Shown here: piece by piece, positions 63,308 to 64,000 of the stretch
Numbering within the stretch: position 1 is the stretch's first letter
How the letters are laid out: the number at the start of each line of letters is the position of its first letter
DNA from: an alpha proteobacterium BAL199
GTDB taxonomy: Bacteria; Pseudomonadota; Alphaproteobacteria; Thalassobaculales; Thalassobaculaceae
DNA length: 64,000 bases
Assembly: GCA_000171835.1 (NCBI GenBank)
Contig: ABHC01000007.1
Location: forward strand, 62,001-126,000
Direction: 5' to 3'
Program-made: the position numbers and the translations under genes
The notes under the pieces: generated by a model
What the model was told of the DNA's origin: nothing
Databases searched by the model: none
What the model saw: only the letters and a program-made list of their open reading frames with translations

Positions 63308-64000
63308 ATGCGCCCCATACAGTACCTATCCGCCCGGCCGAAACTGGTACGGGGGCTGAAGCTTGGCGCCGCAATCGTCGGCGGACTGGCGGTCGCCGGG
63401 CTGCTGACCACGCTCGGACTGCTGTGGTATCTGCCGCTGACGGCCGACTTCCGCGACCCAAGCCGCCTAGCCCTGACCATCCAGGATCGAGACGGACAGG
63501 CGATCGCCTATCGAGGCGTGAGCCCGGGTGGCAGCCTTCCACTGTCGAGCATGCCGGAGCATCTCCCCAACGCGTTCATCGCGTTCGAGGACCGGCGGTT
63601 CCGGGACCACCCCGGCATCGACCTGTTCGGCATCGTGCGTGCCGCCGCGGTCAACGCCTCCGCCGGTTCGTGGCGGCAAGGCGCCAGCACGATCACCCAG
63701 CAGCTTGTTAAGAACACCTACCTGACTCCCGAGAAGACCCTCACCCGCAAGGTCCAGGAGGCTGCGCTCGCCGTCTGGCTGGAGCGCCGCCTGACCAAGG
63801 ATGCGATCATCGAACGCTACCTGAACACGGTGTATCTCGGCGCCGGCGCCTACGGGGTGGATGCCGCCTCACGACGCTATTTCGGCAAATCGGCGAGCGA
63901 AGCAACGCTGTCTGAGGCGGCCATGCTGGCCGGTCTCGCTCAGGCACCGTCTCGCACCGCACCGACCGTCGCGCTGAAGACCGCCCAGGAACGCGCCTCC
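63308..64000 (+). CDS. Class A penicillin-binding protein, transglycosylase N-terminal part (cut by window end)
   Basis: The first 231 residues. A cytoplasmic basic start is followed by a membrane helix (AAIVGGLAVAGLLTTLGLLWYLPL), then the GT51 transglycosylase: AFIAFEDRRFRDHPGIDLFGIVRAA (catalytic Glu in EDRRF), GASTITQQLVKNTYLTPEKTLTRKVQEAALAVWLERRLTKDAIIERYLNTVYLGAGAYGVDAASRRYFGK and LSEAAMLAGLAQAPS. It polymerises peptidoglycan; the transpeptidase part lies beyond the window. Confidence 0.92.
   Translation, partial: MRPIQYLSARPKLVRGLKLGAAIVGGLAVAGLLTTLGLLWYLPLTADFRDPSRLALTIQDRDGQAIAYRGVSPGGSLPLSSMPEHLPNAFIAFEDRRFRDHPGIDLFGIVRAAAVNASAGSWRQGASTITQQLVKNTYLTPEKTLTRKVQEAALAVWLERRLTKDAIIERYLNTVYLGAGAYGVDAASRRYFGKSASEATLSEAAMLAGLAQAPSRTAPTVALKTAQERAS

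Overview
The window looks like the chromosome of a high-GC free-living alphaproteobacterium, most likely a Rhodospirillales-type (possibly marine) lineage. The taxon is inferred from gene order: a DUF6476-like gene, rluD and rpoH together; hisZ overlapping purA; DUF1127 proteins; sarcosine oxidase soxBDAG; and a type A RNase P RNA. I ran no database search. Most of the DNA is densely packed housekeeping and metabolic genes on both strands.

Layout. 1-16.7 kb: end of ligA, a TPR/TylF-like methyltransferase, two DUF1127 genes, prmA, a UvrD-type helicase, a ClC chloride channel, a GNAT acetyltransferase, a diguanylate cyclase, a hotdog thioesterase, a BASS-like transporter, a large TPR membrane protein, mlaA-mlaC and ettA. 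16.9-25.9 kb: a solute (probably acetate or another small carboxylate) uptake module, consisting of an exonuclease-CBS-DUF294 protein, a DUF4212 protein and a VC_2705-type Na+:solute symporter, plus a YggT-like protein. Three insertion sequences of three different families (IS630, IS5, IS1595) have entered it. Two of them split genes, and both genes can be rebuilt exactly from the target-site duplications. 26-29 kb: a three-gene CitE/CaiB/2-hydroxyacid dehydrogenase operon. 29-38.7 kb: rluD, rpoH, a pseudokinase-like gene interrupted by an in-frame stop, purA, hisZ and a Tat-exported amine oxidase.

38.8-51.9 kb: a lipoprotein, soxBDAG (oxidative demethylation of sarcosine), a polytopic membrane protein, a LYS1-like dehydrogenase with an Fe-alcohol dehydrogenase, DUF3750, a D-lactate dehydrogenase-type flavoprotein and a lone unusual flagellin-like gene. 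51.9-54.4 kb: a TPR + two-domain glycosyltransferase gene broken by a one-base frameshift in a G run and also carrying a 15-bp tandem duplication. 54.6-64 kb: PilZ, a 2OG-oxygenase-like protein, a TerB/DnaJ protein, Uup, an EamA transporter, an amidase, an ornithine/lysine decarboxylase with a structured leader, a GST, rnpB, a PAS-like protein and the start of a class A penicillin-binding protein.

The strongest signals for follow-up are the triple-IS disruption of the symporter module, the split pseudokinase, the frameshifted glycosyltransferase, the EF-hand-like loop in the symporter, the structured leader of the decarboxylase gene and the solitary flagellin.
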